NCBI GenBank assembly: GCA_017454565.1
Contig: JAFTCS010000012.1
Coordinates: 1-6,051, forward strand
Length of the DNA: 6,051 nt
Source of the DNA: Clostridia bacterium
GTDB lineage: Bacteria; Bacillota; Clostridia; Oscillospirales; Acutalibacteraceae
Direction: 5' to 3'
This document shows, piece after piece, positions 1 to 6,051 of this stretch (the stretch's first letter is position 1; every line of letters begins with the position of its first letter). The notes beneath the pieces are model-generated. The model worked only from the letters and a program-made list of their open reading frames with translations. It made no database searches and was not told where the DNA came from. A program made the translations under genes and the position numbers.

Positions 1-1330
1 CAAGACATATCTGTGCATGCAGGAAGAAATTTTCCACGCTTATGCCTTCATCGGCATCGTGTATCTTTGCCGGGTCGCCCTCAAAAACAGGCCCGAATGC
101 AACACCGTGATTTTTCAGCATCCTTGCGTAGGTGCCGCCGCCTGTGGAGTATATCCTCGGTTCGACCCCCATTATTGACTTATAGGCTTCCCTCAGCATC
201 ATTATAACTGGAGCGTCCTCGTCCATAGACAAGGGCAGCTCGTGATTCATTATCTCAGCGTCAAGTCCGTACTTAGCGGCCTTGCTGCGTATCGTCTCAA
301 AAACCGCCTGACTGTCCTTTGTAACCGGGTAACGGATATCTATGAGCGCCCTTGCCTTGTTATCATCTATATCCGCCACACCAATGTTAAGTGTAAGCGC
401 ACCGGATTCCCTGTCGGTGCAGGCTATTCCCAAAGTTGAACCGTCAGTTTCAAGTCCGATCTCCGTATCAAGGAAGGTACACAGACTGCCAAGACACTCC
501 CTGCCAAAGCCGTCTGCAAGAAGCCTTATAAGGTGGGCGACTGCATTAAGGCCGTCCTGAGGGATACTTGCGTGAGAAGCCTTTCCGGCTGCGGCTATCC
601 TGAGACCGTCCATAGTGTAGACAAAATCAAAACCGCATTGTCTGCCGTCTGCGCGCCGTCTGAGCTGATTGTCCTCCCGTTCGGTACAGTCGATAAGCGC
701 ACTCGCCTTGTATGGAACCGCATTTACGGCACTTCCGCCGTGAAGAGAGGTAAGCATAGTGCCATCGTGCCTTTTTGCCCTGACCTCTATCTGCATAATG
801 CCCTTTTCACGACAGCAGATACCGTAGTCGGAATCAGGTGTGAACGCAATATCGGGCAACTCCTCGTTTTTGAAGTAGATATCCATGTCGTTCATGCCTA
901 TCTCCTCGGCTGCGCCGACGATAAGTCTGAGCCTTCTCCGGGTCTTTATATTCCTGTCCTTCAAAGCTTTCATACAGTAAAGAGCAACTATTGCCGGCCC
1001 TTTGTCGTCAACCACACCTCTGCCGTAATATCTGCCGTCCCTTTCGGTAAGACGGTAGGGGTCACTGCTCCAGCCCTCTCCCGCCGGAACAACATCAACG
1101 TGAGCAAGTACGGCTGCCAGTCCGTCACCCTCGCCGTATTCGGCATGACCGGCTATGCCCTTTATGTTTCTGGTCTTAAAGCCCATCTGACCGGCTATGT
1201 CAAGAACGAACTCCAGCGCTCTTGCGGCACTCTCTTTATCCGTAGCCGAAACAGACTCTATCCTTATAAGCTCGTCCAGGTCTTTCAGTATGTCATCCTT
1301 GTATTCAAGTATCGTCTCTCCGAATTTCAT
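1..1330 (-). CDS. pepV: PepV-type M20 family dipeptidase (Sapep/PepV), C-terminus cut by window edge
   Basis: This is an open frame of 443 codons that starts at ATG 1330 and leaves the window without a stop. M20 dipeptidases of the PepV/Sapep type are cytoplasmic dinuclear metal enzymes that hydrolyse dipeptides in late peptide catabolism. All expected active-site elements are visible: AHVDVVPAGEGW (His77 metal ligand, Asp79), GRGVVDDKGP (Asp108 bridging ligand), AAEEIG (Glu142 general base, Glu143 ligand), FTPDSD (Asp166 ligand), ASHASIPQDG in the lid domain (His253, oxyanion role in PepV), then STGGGTYARM and AKIHDADE (His424 ligand). Residue roles are taken from known PepV. The family is usually about 465-470 residues, so only some 20-30 C-terminal residues are probably missing. 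The start has a GGGAG ribosome binding site at 1339-1343, 8 nt from the ATG. The gene lies 101 nt after a glycosyltransferase on the same strand. Substrate specificity cannot be read from the sequence. Confidence 0.94.
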   Translation of the reverse strand, partial: MKFGETILEYKDDILKDLDELIRIESVSATDKESAARALEFVLDIAGQMGFKTRNIKGIAGHAEYGEGDGLAAVLAHVDVVPAGEGWSSDPYRLTERDGRYYGRGVVDDKGPAIVALYCMKALKDRNIKTRRRLRLIVGAAEEIGMNDMDIYFKNEELPDIAFTPDSDYGICCREKGIMQIEVRAKRHDGTMLTSLHGGSAVNAVPYKASALIDCTEREDNQLRRRADGRQCGFDFVYTMDGLRIAAAGKASHASIPQDGLNAVAHLIRLLADGFGRECLGSLCTFLDTEIGLETDGSTLGIACTDRESGALTLNIGVADIDDNKARALIDIRYPVTKDSQAVFETIRSKAAKYGLDAEIMNHELPLSMDEDAPVIMMLREAYKSIMGVEPRIYSTGGGTYARMLKNHGVAFGPVFEGDPAKIHDADEGISVENFFLHAQICL

Positions 1331-1334
1331 TCCG

Positions 1335-1373
1335 TCATCTCCCTGTTTCTGCGGCTGATAACGGAGGCCGCAT
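1335..1373 (-). other. Possible 12-codon leader ORF upstream of pepV
   Basis: A short frame begins at ATG 1373 and encodes MRPPLSAAETGR before a TGA at 1335-1337, four nt ahead of the pepV ATG. It has a strong ribosome binding site, GGAGGT (1383-1388), 9 nt upstream. Its stop lies directly beside the pepV ribosome binding site GGGAG (1339-1343), so translation of the leader could be coupled to pepV. Its GGAGG is also one arm of the 1358-1393 inverted repeat. The peptide has no run of one amino acid that would suggest attenuation. This may be chance: a hairpin arm that happens to contain GGAGG with an ATG at a good distance. Treat it as a candidate only. Confidence 0.2.
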
Positions 1374-1399
1374 GATCTGCAGACCTCCGTTATTTTTTT
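1358..1399 (+). terminator. Perfect 10-bp inverted repeat with T-tract, terminator-like on the plus strand
   Basis: ATAACGGAGG (1358-1367) is perfectly complementary to CCTCCGTTAT (1384-1393), with a 16-nt loop that contains a further small GCA/TGC pairing. Seven T residues follow at 1393-1399 on the plus strand, the layout of an intrinsic terminator for plus-strand transcription. All genes seen here are on the minus strand. In that direction the hairpin is preceded by an A-tract and followed by no T-run, so it should not act as an ordinary terminator for the glycosyltransferase. It may stop antisense RNA coming out of pepV, or on the minus-strand transcript it may be a leader structure hiding a GGAGG sequence. 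Confidence 0.6.
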
Positions 1400-1431
1400 A
1401 TTTATATATGTTTATGTTTGTCTCAGGAGTT

Positions 1432-2388
1432 TCATTCCTCCTTGTGGATTATCTCCTGTTCTATCCTGTACCTTGGCCGCTGCTTTACCTCGTTGTATAT
1501 CTTGCCGACGTAGCTGCCGACTATACCAATGCAAAGCATCTGCAAACCGCCGATAAACCATATCGAGCATATAGTCGAAGCCCAGCCCGACTGAGCAATG
1601 CCCATGCAGTACGACACCAGAGCATAGATAAAGCCTATGATGCTCAGCACACAGGTAATGATACCTAAATTTGAGATGAGTTTCAGCGGCTTCACACTGA
1701 AAGAGGTTATACCGTCCACTGCAAAGCGTATCATTTTTTTCAGTGGATATTTTGACTCGCCCGCAAAACGCTCGTTGCGCTCATAATATACATAATCGCT
1801 CCTGTAACCGATAAGCGGCACGATTCCTCTCAGAAAGAGATTGACCTCCTTGTATTCCGAAAGGGCGTCAAGCGCCTTGCTGCCAAGAAGCCGGTAATCG
1901 GCGTGGTTATAGACGATATCCACACCCAGCATTTTCATGAATTTGTAGTACCCCTGAGCCGTGGTGCGCTTGAAAAATGTGTCCTTCTTACGGCTGTTGC
2001 GCACACCGTAGACTACCTCGCAGCCCTCGTTGTACTTGTCTATAAACTCGTCTATGACCTCAATATCGTCCTGCAGGTCTGCGTCAAGTGATATAACGCA
2101 GTCACAGCCGTGTTCCTTGGCAGTCATCAGCCCGCTGAGAAGCGCATTCTGGTGTCCCCTGTTCCTTGAGAGCTTTACTCCGCCCACATACATGCTCTCG
2201 CTGCTCTTTTCGGCGATTATGCTCCAGGTCTTGTCCTTGCTGCCGTCGTCAACAAACAGCATGCGGCTGTCTTTACTGGCTTTTCCGTCCTTTATCAGCT
2301 TTTCAAGCTTGGCGCTCAGCCGCTTGATGGTCTCGTTCAGTACCTCTTCCTCGTTATAACAGGGAATAACAAAATAAACCTTAGTCAT
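1432..2388 (-). CDS. GT2 family polyprenyl-phosphate-type glycosyltransferase (GtrB/DPM1-like)
   Basis: This 318-residue protein has an N-terminal GT-A catalytic domain and two C-terminal membrane segments. Visible motifs are VIPCYNEE (7-14), VDDGSKD (46-52), DADLQDD (102-108, holding the DxD metal/nucleotide-sugar site), ADYRLLG (163-169) and a basic RFAGESKYPLKKM segment (207-219) just before the membrane. Hydrophobic segments lie at about 236-260 and 272-297. This is the layout of GtrB/CsbB/YkcC-like enzymes, which move a sugar from a nucleotide donor to undecaprenyl phosphate at the inner membrane face for later transfer to wall or surface polymers. The sugar cannot be told from the sequence. 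The start is ATG 2388, with AAGGAG (2400-2405) 11 nt upstream, a slightly long spacing. It follows cdaR by 44 nt on the same strand and is probably cotranscribed. It occupies the place where many Firmicutes carry glmM. Confidence 0.9.
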   Translation of the reverse strand: MTKVYFVIPCYNEEEVLNETIKRLSAKLEKLIKDGKASKDSRMLFVDDGSKDKTWSIIAEKSSESMYVGGVKLSRNRGHQNALLSGLMTAKEHGCDCVISLDADLQDDIEVIDEFIDKYNEGCEVVYGVRNSRKKDTFFKRTTAQGYYKFMKMLGVDIVYNHADYRLLGSKALDALSEYKEVNLFLRGIVPLIGYRSDYVYYERNERFAGESKYPLKKMIRFAVDGITSFSVKPLKLISNLGIITCVLSIIGFIYALVSYCMGIAQSGWASTICSIWFIGGLQMLCIGIVGSYVGKIYNEVKQRPRYRIEQEIIHKEE

Positions 2389-2432
2389 TGCGGTTTTTTC
2401 TCCTTATACGTTTTTATCATCATCCAAAGCGG

Positions 2433-3728
2433 TTATCCGCCTGAGGACTCCTCTGGCGTGACGTTCTTTGGCGACAGCTTGACATTCACCGTGTAGGTAC
2501 CCTCGACCCAGCATTGGGTGAATGGGTCTTTGAACTCTATCTTCACCGGACGTTCAACATAGCCCTCGGTCACGGTGGATTTATCCGACATGTCTATTCT
2601 TGCCACGACAGAGACCTGCGTAAGCAGGTTTATCTTCTGACTCGGACCGATAACAAGCACCGGAAGAGACTTGTTGGCAACGGTAGCCGTCTGGTTCTCG
2701 CCCTGATTCTCTATCACAAAATTTGACTGCTGAAGCGTGATATTTTTCTCCGTCATGCCGGACAGATCAAAGATCACATCGGCTTTTTCAATGGAATTGA
2801 TGTTCTTGCAGCCTGACGGGATCTCGATATCGACCACAAACCTGCTGTTCTGCTTAGTGACCTTTGTGAAATCTATGGCAGAGGTACTAACTGATGTGGT
2901 GCTGGATTTCTTATCCATAGCAAGCTCTATAGTTGAAGGCTCTACCTGTATCACGCTGCTGTCAAGGTCAAGCAATTCCGGGATGTTGGTTATCTTGGGA
3001 ATGATCTGCACATGCTTTACATCAAGGATAGGAACAGTGGCGTCAACCTCTGAAATATCGGCGTTGATGTATTTGCTGCTGATTTTCTTACCTGAACTGT
3101 CATAGAAAACAAGCGGCGCCTTTACCACCGTAGTCTCGGAAAGAGTGTTCTCAAAGGTATATTCCGCATCGACCTCGGCAATGCTGTTGACTATGGATTC
3201 CGCTCCGGATATCTTCACCGACTGGCGTGAAAGCACTGTCTGTGAAGCATAGCAGGACGGTGCGACCGAATTTACGGTTATCTTGTCGGTTATCTGCATG
3301 ACCCTGCCCTCGTCGTAGCGGTCAACAAAGACTTTCAGACTTGACGGCGACACTGAGGATTCAAATGAATAATCGGTCTTTACACCGCTCTTCTTCGGCA
3401 CAAGGTCAATCGTGTATTCGCCCGGCTGATTTATGAAGCTTACATCGGCTGCCGTTATATAAATATCATCCTTGGTCACATTTGTTACTACAAGTGCATT
3501 GCCGGATATCTTTACCTCCGCTTTAACATCTGCGCCGCTGAAATATCTCATGTCGTTCGTAAGCTCAGGCAGATTAATGGAAATATCAGTCACCGTGAAG
3601 ATCGTAGACTCCTGAGTAGTGGACGCCACATATATCCACGAGATAAAGGCAACGAGTATGGAGAAAAACATAACGAATTTATCATTATAAAAGAGCTTGA
3701 AGCTCAGCTTATTTTTTAGCTTGTTCAT
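2433..3728 (-). CDS. cdaR: CdaR/YbbR-domain membrane-anchored regulator of CdaA
   Basis: This 431-residue protein has a short basic cytoplasmic N-terminus, one membrane segment (about residues 19-36) and a long beta-rich extracytoplasmic part. That part divides into about four YbbR-type repeats, roughly at 45-137, 145-235, 236-322 and 326-419; the boundaries are my estimates. CdaR binds the diadenylate cyclase CdaA and modulates c-di-AMP synthesis. The gene directly follows cdaA and overlaps it by 20 nt, supporting translational coupling. I chose ATG 3728 (MNKLKNKLSF) because it places the membrane segment close to the N-terminus, as in the family. A start at 3809 would add 27 Arg-rich residues that are only the shadow of the lysine-rich cdaA tail. 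The ribosome binding site is a modest GGGA inside the cdaA lysine codons. The protein ends in a Pro/Glu/Ser/Gly tail with no sorting signal. Confidence 0.93.
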   Translation of the reverse strand: MNKLKNKLSFKLFYNDKFVMFFSILVAFISWIYVASTTQESTIFTVTDISINLPELTNDMRYFSGADVKAEVKISGNALVVTNVTKDDIYITAADVSFINQPGEYTIDLVPKKSGVKTDYSFESSVSPSSLKVFVDRYDEGRVMQITDKITVNSVAPSCYASQTVLSRQSVKISGAESIVNSIAEVDAEYTFENTLSETTVVKAPLVFYDSSGKKISSKYINADISEVDATVPILDVKHVQIIPKITNIPELLDLDSSVIQVEPSTIELAMDKKSSTTSVSTSAIDFTKVTKQNSRFVVDIEIPSGCKNINSIEKADVIFDLSGMTEKNITLQQSNFVIENQGENQTATVANKSLPVLVIGPSQKINLLTQVSVVARIDMSDKSTVTEGYVERPVKIEFKDPFTQCWVEGTYTVNVKLSPKNVTPEESSGG

Positions 3729-4626
3729 CTTTCTTTCCCTTCTTCGGTGCGGAGATGATGGGTGTTCTTTCCGTCTTTTCGCTCTTCTGCGGAACAAGCA
3801 GCTCTTCAAGAGCCACGTTCAGGGTCTCTCTGGTGTAATCTCTGTTGATGACTCCGTTGACCGCTATAGAGATGTTGCCGGTCTCCTCAGAAACAACCAC
3901 CGCCACGGCGTCGCTGTTTTCGCTTATGCCGATGGCCGCCCTGTGCCTTGTGCCAAGCTCGGAGCTTACAAGGCTGTTGTTTGCGGTAAGAGGAAGAATA
4001 CAGCCCGCCGCATAAAGCTTTCCCTCTCTCACGATAAGAGCGCCGTCATGCAGCGGAGCCTTGTTGAAGAAAATATTTCCGATTATCGACACAGAGGGTT
4101 CGGCATCAAGAACAGTACCTGTGTCTATAATATCACCAAGCCGGGTCTGTCTTTCAAACACTATAAGTGCGCCTGTCTTTGAACGCTGGAAATTGTTTGC
4201 AGCCTCGGAAACCGAGTTGATAACAGCCCTGATCTGCTTGGTTTTCTCCTCTTCCATGCCCTTGCCGCCCGAAATACTGTTCCAGTATTTGGCTATCTTG
4301 CTGCGGCCTATGTGTTCAAGCGCGCTTCTCAGCTCCGGCTGGAAAACTATCAATACGGCAAGCACCGAGAACTGGAAGAATGACGAGAACAAAGCATTGA
4401 GCATCTTCAGGTTGAACAGACCCGAAATAAAGAACGCAACAATAAGTACAAGAATGCCCTTTACAAGCTGTTCGGCTCTTGTTTCTCTTACTATTTTTAT
4501 AAGATTGTAAATAATGAAGGCCACCACCATAATATCCAGAACATCGGTAGCCCTGAAGGTCATCATCAGCGATACGAATCCGTTATATGCGTTTACAATA
4601 AAATCCCACAAACTGACTTCCTCCAT
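3709..4626 (-). CDS. cdaA: CdaA diadenylate cyclase (c-di-AMP synthase, DAC domain)
   Basis: The enzyme joins two ATP to make cyclic di-AMP, the Firmicute second messenger for potassium, osmotic and cell-wall homeostasis. From ATG 4626 it has 305 residues: three membrane helices (about 30-46, 54-71 and 78-96), a linker containing FQPELRSALEHIG, then the DisA_N/DAC domain. The catalytic DGA motif is in APLHDGALIV (194-196) and the RHR motif is in GTRHRAAIG (225-233); both are intact, so it should be active. The C-terminus (about 280-305) is a lysine-rich tail. The start is uncertain. TTG 4638 is in frame without a good ribosome binding site, and ATG 4626 has only a poorly placed GGGAA. TTG 4611 has an excellent GGAGG (4620-4624) 8 nt upstream and would give MWDFIVNAYNGF, close to typical clostridial CdaA starts. 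The gene leads an apparent operon with cdaR. Confidence 0.95.
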   Translation of the reverse strand: MEEVSLWDFIVNAYNGFVSLMMTFRATDVLDIMVVAFIIYNLIKIVRETRAEQLVKGILVLIVAFFISGLFNLKMLNALFSSFFQFSVLAVLIVFQPELRSALEHIGRSKIAKYWNSISGGKGMEEEKTKQIRAVINSVSEAANNFQRSKTGALIVFERQTRLGDIIDTGTVLDAEPSVSIIGNIFFNKAPLHDGALIVREGKLYAAGCILPLTANNSLVSSELGTRHRAAIGISENSDAVAVVVSEETGNISIAVNGVINRDYTRETLNVALEELLVPQKSEKTERTPIISAPKKGKKDEQAKK

Positions 4627-4677
4627 TTCCCGAAACAATGTTTTTCAGCCGCTGCAACATTAACGTATGTATGTCAT

Positions 4678-4700
4678 GCCTGCCGCAATACGTAGCAGGC
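4678..4700 (-). promoter_or_regulatory. Hairpin in the cdaA leader
   Basis: GCCTGC (4678-4683) pairs perfectly with GCAGGC (4695-4700) around an 11-nt loop. It lies between the predicted promoter and the cdaA start, so it would form in the 5' leader RNA. No T-run follows on the minus strand, so it is not an intrinsic terminator. It is too short for, and does not resemble, the large c-di-AMP-sensing ydaO/yuaA riboswitch. A role in mRNA stability or translation is possible but not shown. Confidence 0.35.
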
Positions 4701-4729
4701 TATATTTGCCCCATAATATACTTACTTAT

Positions 4730-4757
4730 ATTTTATCACATAACAAAATTTTATCAA
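4730..4757 (-). promoter_or_regulatory. Sigma-A-type promoter for the cdaA-cdaR operon
   Basis: On the minus strand, TTGATA (4752-4757, -35, 5 of 6 matches) is separated by 16 nt from TAAAAT (4730-4735, -10, 5 of 6 matches). The -10 is preceded by TGA, giving an extended -10 (TGnTAAAAT). The predicted transcription start is near 4722-4724, leaving a leader of about 97 nt before ATG 4626. It sits in AT-rich DNA in the only sizeable gap upstream of cdaA, which supports cdaA heading its own operon. Confidence 0.6.
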
Positions 4758-4888
4758 CTGTTTTTTGCAATATTTCAACATATTCTCCCTAAGTTTTTTA
4801 TAGGAAATGCCCCTGCATTTTTCAGGAAACAATACTTTTATATTATATCTGAATCCGTGAAACTCTGAAAAGTATAAACATCGTTTTC

Positions 4889-4935
4889 GGGAGCGCAGGC
4901 TCTGCGCCGCGAATTGGGAGCGCAGGCTCTGCGCC
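4889..4935. repeat. Two identical 20-bp GC-rich hairpin units in tandem, period 27
   Basis: The unit at 4889-4908 recurs without mismatch at 4916-4935, separated by 7 nt. Each unit holds a perfect inverted repeat, GCGCAG-GCT-CTGCGC. In the second copy flanking GGG and CCC can extend the stem with one bulged base. The array begins about 18 nt beyond the stop of the PLP enzyme gene, so the RNA hairpins would form in that gene's 3' untranslated region. No T-tract follows on the minus strand, so these are not textbook terminators. They may act as 3' end stabilisers or processing barriers, or be members of a dispersed intergenic repeat family. Confidence 0.8.
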
Positions 4936-4953
4936 CCCGACCGGTCAGTGATT

Positions 4954-6051
4954 TTATCCCAGTTCTTTTCTTACGGTACGGACAGTTGAAAGAGTACGCT
5001 CGATGTCGTAAGGCTTTGTGAATACAGACGGGGATATTCTCACGGCACCCTTTTCCAGAGTACCTGCCATTTTATGGGCAAGCGGACTGCAGTGCAGACC
5101 TGCTCTCACGGCTATGCCATGACGGTTAAGCATGGATGCGGCTGTCTCGCTGTCGGCACCCTCGAAATTGAACGAGAGTATCGGAACGGAAAACACCGGG
5201 TCAGGCTCCGGCATATAAAGCTCTATCCCTTTCATCGCAGACAGACCACGGTACAGCCTCTTTATGAGCATGAACTCGTGAGCGGAGATTTTTTCCGGAG
5301 TGGTCTGCATGACAAACTCCATTCCTGCGCGCAGCCCTGCAATTCCCGAAAGATTCGGCGTACCGCTTTCAAGTCTGTCCGGAAGCTCGTCCGGCTGTTC
5401 AAACGAAAGGGAATTGCTGCCTGTGCCGCCCTCAATGAGCGGCTCCGGAATTGTGTCGCTGTTGATTATCAGCATGCCTGTGCCCATGGGACCGTAAAGT
5501 CCTTTGTGACCGGCAACGCACAGGTAATCTATTCTGCTGTCCTTCAGGTCAATTTTTATAACGCCGGCGCTCTGGGCTGCATCGACCGCCATAAGCAGCC
5601 CGTACTCGTGAGCCAGCGCTGAGAGTCTTTCTACCGGCAGTCTTATACCCCACACGTTTGACGCCTGAGTGCAGACGATCATCTTCGTCCGGGAATTTAT
5701 GCTTTTGCGGAAGGAATCTACCGTTCTGTCGTTTTCGAGAGGATAGACCTGCGCTTCCGTCCAGGAAACTCCTATTTTTTTAAGGCTTTCGAGCGGACGC
5801 ATAACGGCGTTGTGTTCCAGTGATGACACTACAACGTGGTCGCCGCTTTTCAGTATGCCTTTCAGCACAGTGTTTATTGCCGAGGTACAGTTCAGCGTGA
5901 ATATCACGTCCGACTCTGAACCGGCGTTGAAAAGGGCAGCGGCGGTTTTCCTTGCCCTGTAGATCTCCTCTGATGCCCTGAGAGAAAGGGCATGACCGCT
6001 TCTCCCGGGATTTGCTGCGTTGTTCACAGCCGCAGCGGCTGCCTCACGCAC
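4954..6051 (-). CDS. Cysteine desulfurase family class V aminotransferase (EF2568-type), N-terminus cut by window edge
   Basis: This is a PLP-dependent class V (NifS/SufS-fold) enzyme; 365 codons are visible and the frame is open to the window edge. Key residues, numbered from the first visible codon, are His80 in SLEHNAVMRPL (stacks on PLP), Asp157 and Gln160 in DAAQSAG (PLP pyridine and phenolic contacts), Lys183 in VAGHKGLYGPMGTGM (Schiff-base lysine) and Cys321 in VRAGLHCSPLAHK (candidate sulfur-acceptor cysteine). The ending GAVRISPSVFTKPYDIE also fits the family. The GTG at the edge is most likely an internal valine: relatives start about 15 residues earlier with a YLDNAAT-like motif. 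Family knowledge suggests release of sulfur or selenium from (seleno)cysteine, but this subgroup is poorly characterised and no iron-sulfur cluster assembly gene is visible beside it. It is probably transcribed separately from cdaA because a promoter and repeats lie between. Confidence 0.9.
   Translation of the reverse strand: MREAAAAAVNNAANPGRSGHALSLRASEEIYRARKTAAALFNAGSESDVIFTLNCTSAINTVLKGILKSGDHVVVSSLEHNAVMRPLESLKKIGVSWTEAQVYPLENDRTVDSFRKSINSRTKMIVCTQASNVWGIRLPVERLSALAHEYGLLMAVDAAQSAGVIKIDLKDSRIDYLCVAGHKGLYGPMGTGMLIINSDTIPEPLIEGGTGSNSLSFEQPDELPDRLESGTPNLSGIAGLRAGMEFVMQTTPEKISAHEFMLIKRLYRGLSAMKGIELYMPEPDPVFSVPILSFNFEGADSETAASMLNRHGIAVRAGLHCSPLAHKMAGTLEKGAVRISPSVFTKPYDIERTLSTVRTVRKELG

Larger units (their letters stand above)
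4627..4953. other. 327-bp non-coding region between the PLP enzyme gene and cdaA
   Basis: Read from the cdaA side it holds a leader of about 100 nt with a GCCTGC/GCAGGC hairpin, a minus-strand promoter, and a strongly AT-rich block (about 4720-4880). Two tandem GC-rich hairpin repeats (4889-4935) and an 8-bp palindrome GACCGGTC (4939-4946) follow, just past the stop of the PLP enzyme gene. A plus-strand frame of 76 codons (4638-4868) runs through the AT-rich block. It has no ribosome binding site I would trust and no recognisable motif, so I do not call it. Confidence 0.7.

Noticed and set aside
533..1375. Long plus-strand open frame of 280 codons
   Set aside because: It is the antisense shadow of pepV. 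The minus strand shows every M20 active-site motif, while this frame has no recognisable domain and a composition typical of antisense reading.
1400..1434. A promoter for pepV in the AT-rich part of the glycosyltransferase-pepV gap
   Set aside because: TATAAA-like -10 candidates exist, but no hexamer resembling TTGACA lies at 16-18 nt upstream; the AT richness alone is not enough.
2429..2440. GCGG-TTAT-CCGC palindrome at the cdaR stop codon
   Set aside because: A 4-bp stem with no T-tract after it is too weak to be a terminator, and the next gene begins only 44 nt later.
3729..3809. 27-codon N-terminal extension of cdaR from a start at 3809
   Set aside because: The Arg-rich extension lies wholly inside the cdaA C-terminal coding region and would push the membrane anchor away from the N-terminus; ATG 3728 fits the family better.
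4627..4722. A ydaO/yuaA c-di-AMP riboswitch in the cdaA leader
   Set aside because: The leader is too short and lacks the multi-helix arrangement of that class; only one simple hairpin is visible.
4805..4822. AAATGC/GCATTT small inverted repeat as a terminator
   Set aside because: The stem is only 6 bp and AT-rich, the loop is CCCT, and the following T-run is short and shared with the stem, so chance is a sufficient explanation.
4638..4868. Plus-strand frame of 76 codons in the AT-rich intergenic region
   Set aside because: It starts without a convincing ribosome binding site, runs through low-complexity AT-rich DNA containing the cdaA promoter, and has no motif.

Overview
The window reads as chromosomal housekeeping DNA from a Gram-positive Firmicute. 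I would guess a Clostridia / Ruminococcus-like gut or rumen bacterium. The reasons are the linked cdaA-cdaR pair, a PepV-type M20 dipeptidase, an 'EF2568-type' class V aminotransferase, clear GGAGG-like ribosome binding sites, intermediate GC in genes with AT-rich intergenic DNA, and free use of ATA, AGG and AGA codons. The genus is inference; no rRNA or other marker is present.

All five recognised genes lie on the minus strand, so transcription runs from high to low coordinates. In that order they are: (1) a cysteine desulfurase / selenocysteine lyase-like PLP enzyme (4954-6051, N-terminus cut by the window edge); (2) a 327-bp non-coding gap holding two tandem copies of a GC-rich 20-bp hairpin, an AT-rich stretch, a good sigma-A-type promoter and a leader of about 100 nt; (3) cdaA, the membrane diadenylate cyclase that makes c-di-AMP; (4) cdaR (ybbR), its membrane-anchored extracytoplasmic regulator, overlapping cdaA by 20 nt; (5) a GT2 polyprenyl-phosphate-type glycosyltransferase 44 nt further on; (6) a 101-nt gap with a perfect 10-bp inverted repeat whose T-tract lies on the plus strand; and (7) pepV, an M20 dipeptidase that runs off the left edge of the window (1-1330).

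Functionally, cdaA and cdaR form the c-di-AMP synthesis and control module, which in Firmicutes links potassium/osmotic balance to cell-wall homeostasis. In many Firmicutes the next gene is glmM (phosphoglucosamine mutase). Here it is a membrane glycosyltransferase of the kind that loads sugars onto undecaprenyl phosphate, so a cell-envelope theme is kept but the usual partner is absent from this position. PepV probably works in peptide turnover. The PLP enzyme appears to be a separate transcription unit. I found no mobile element, CRISPR array, tRNA or rRNA, and no convincing new multi-gene system. The less ordinary signals are the tandem hairpins, the opposite-facing terminator-like hairpin with a possible 12-codon leader ORF before pepV, the glmM replacement and the ambiguous cdaA start.
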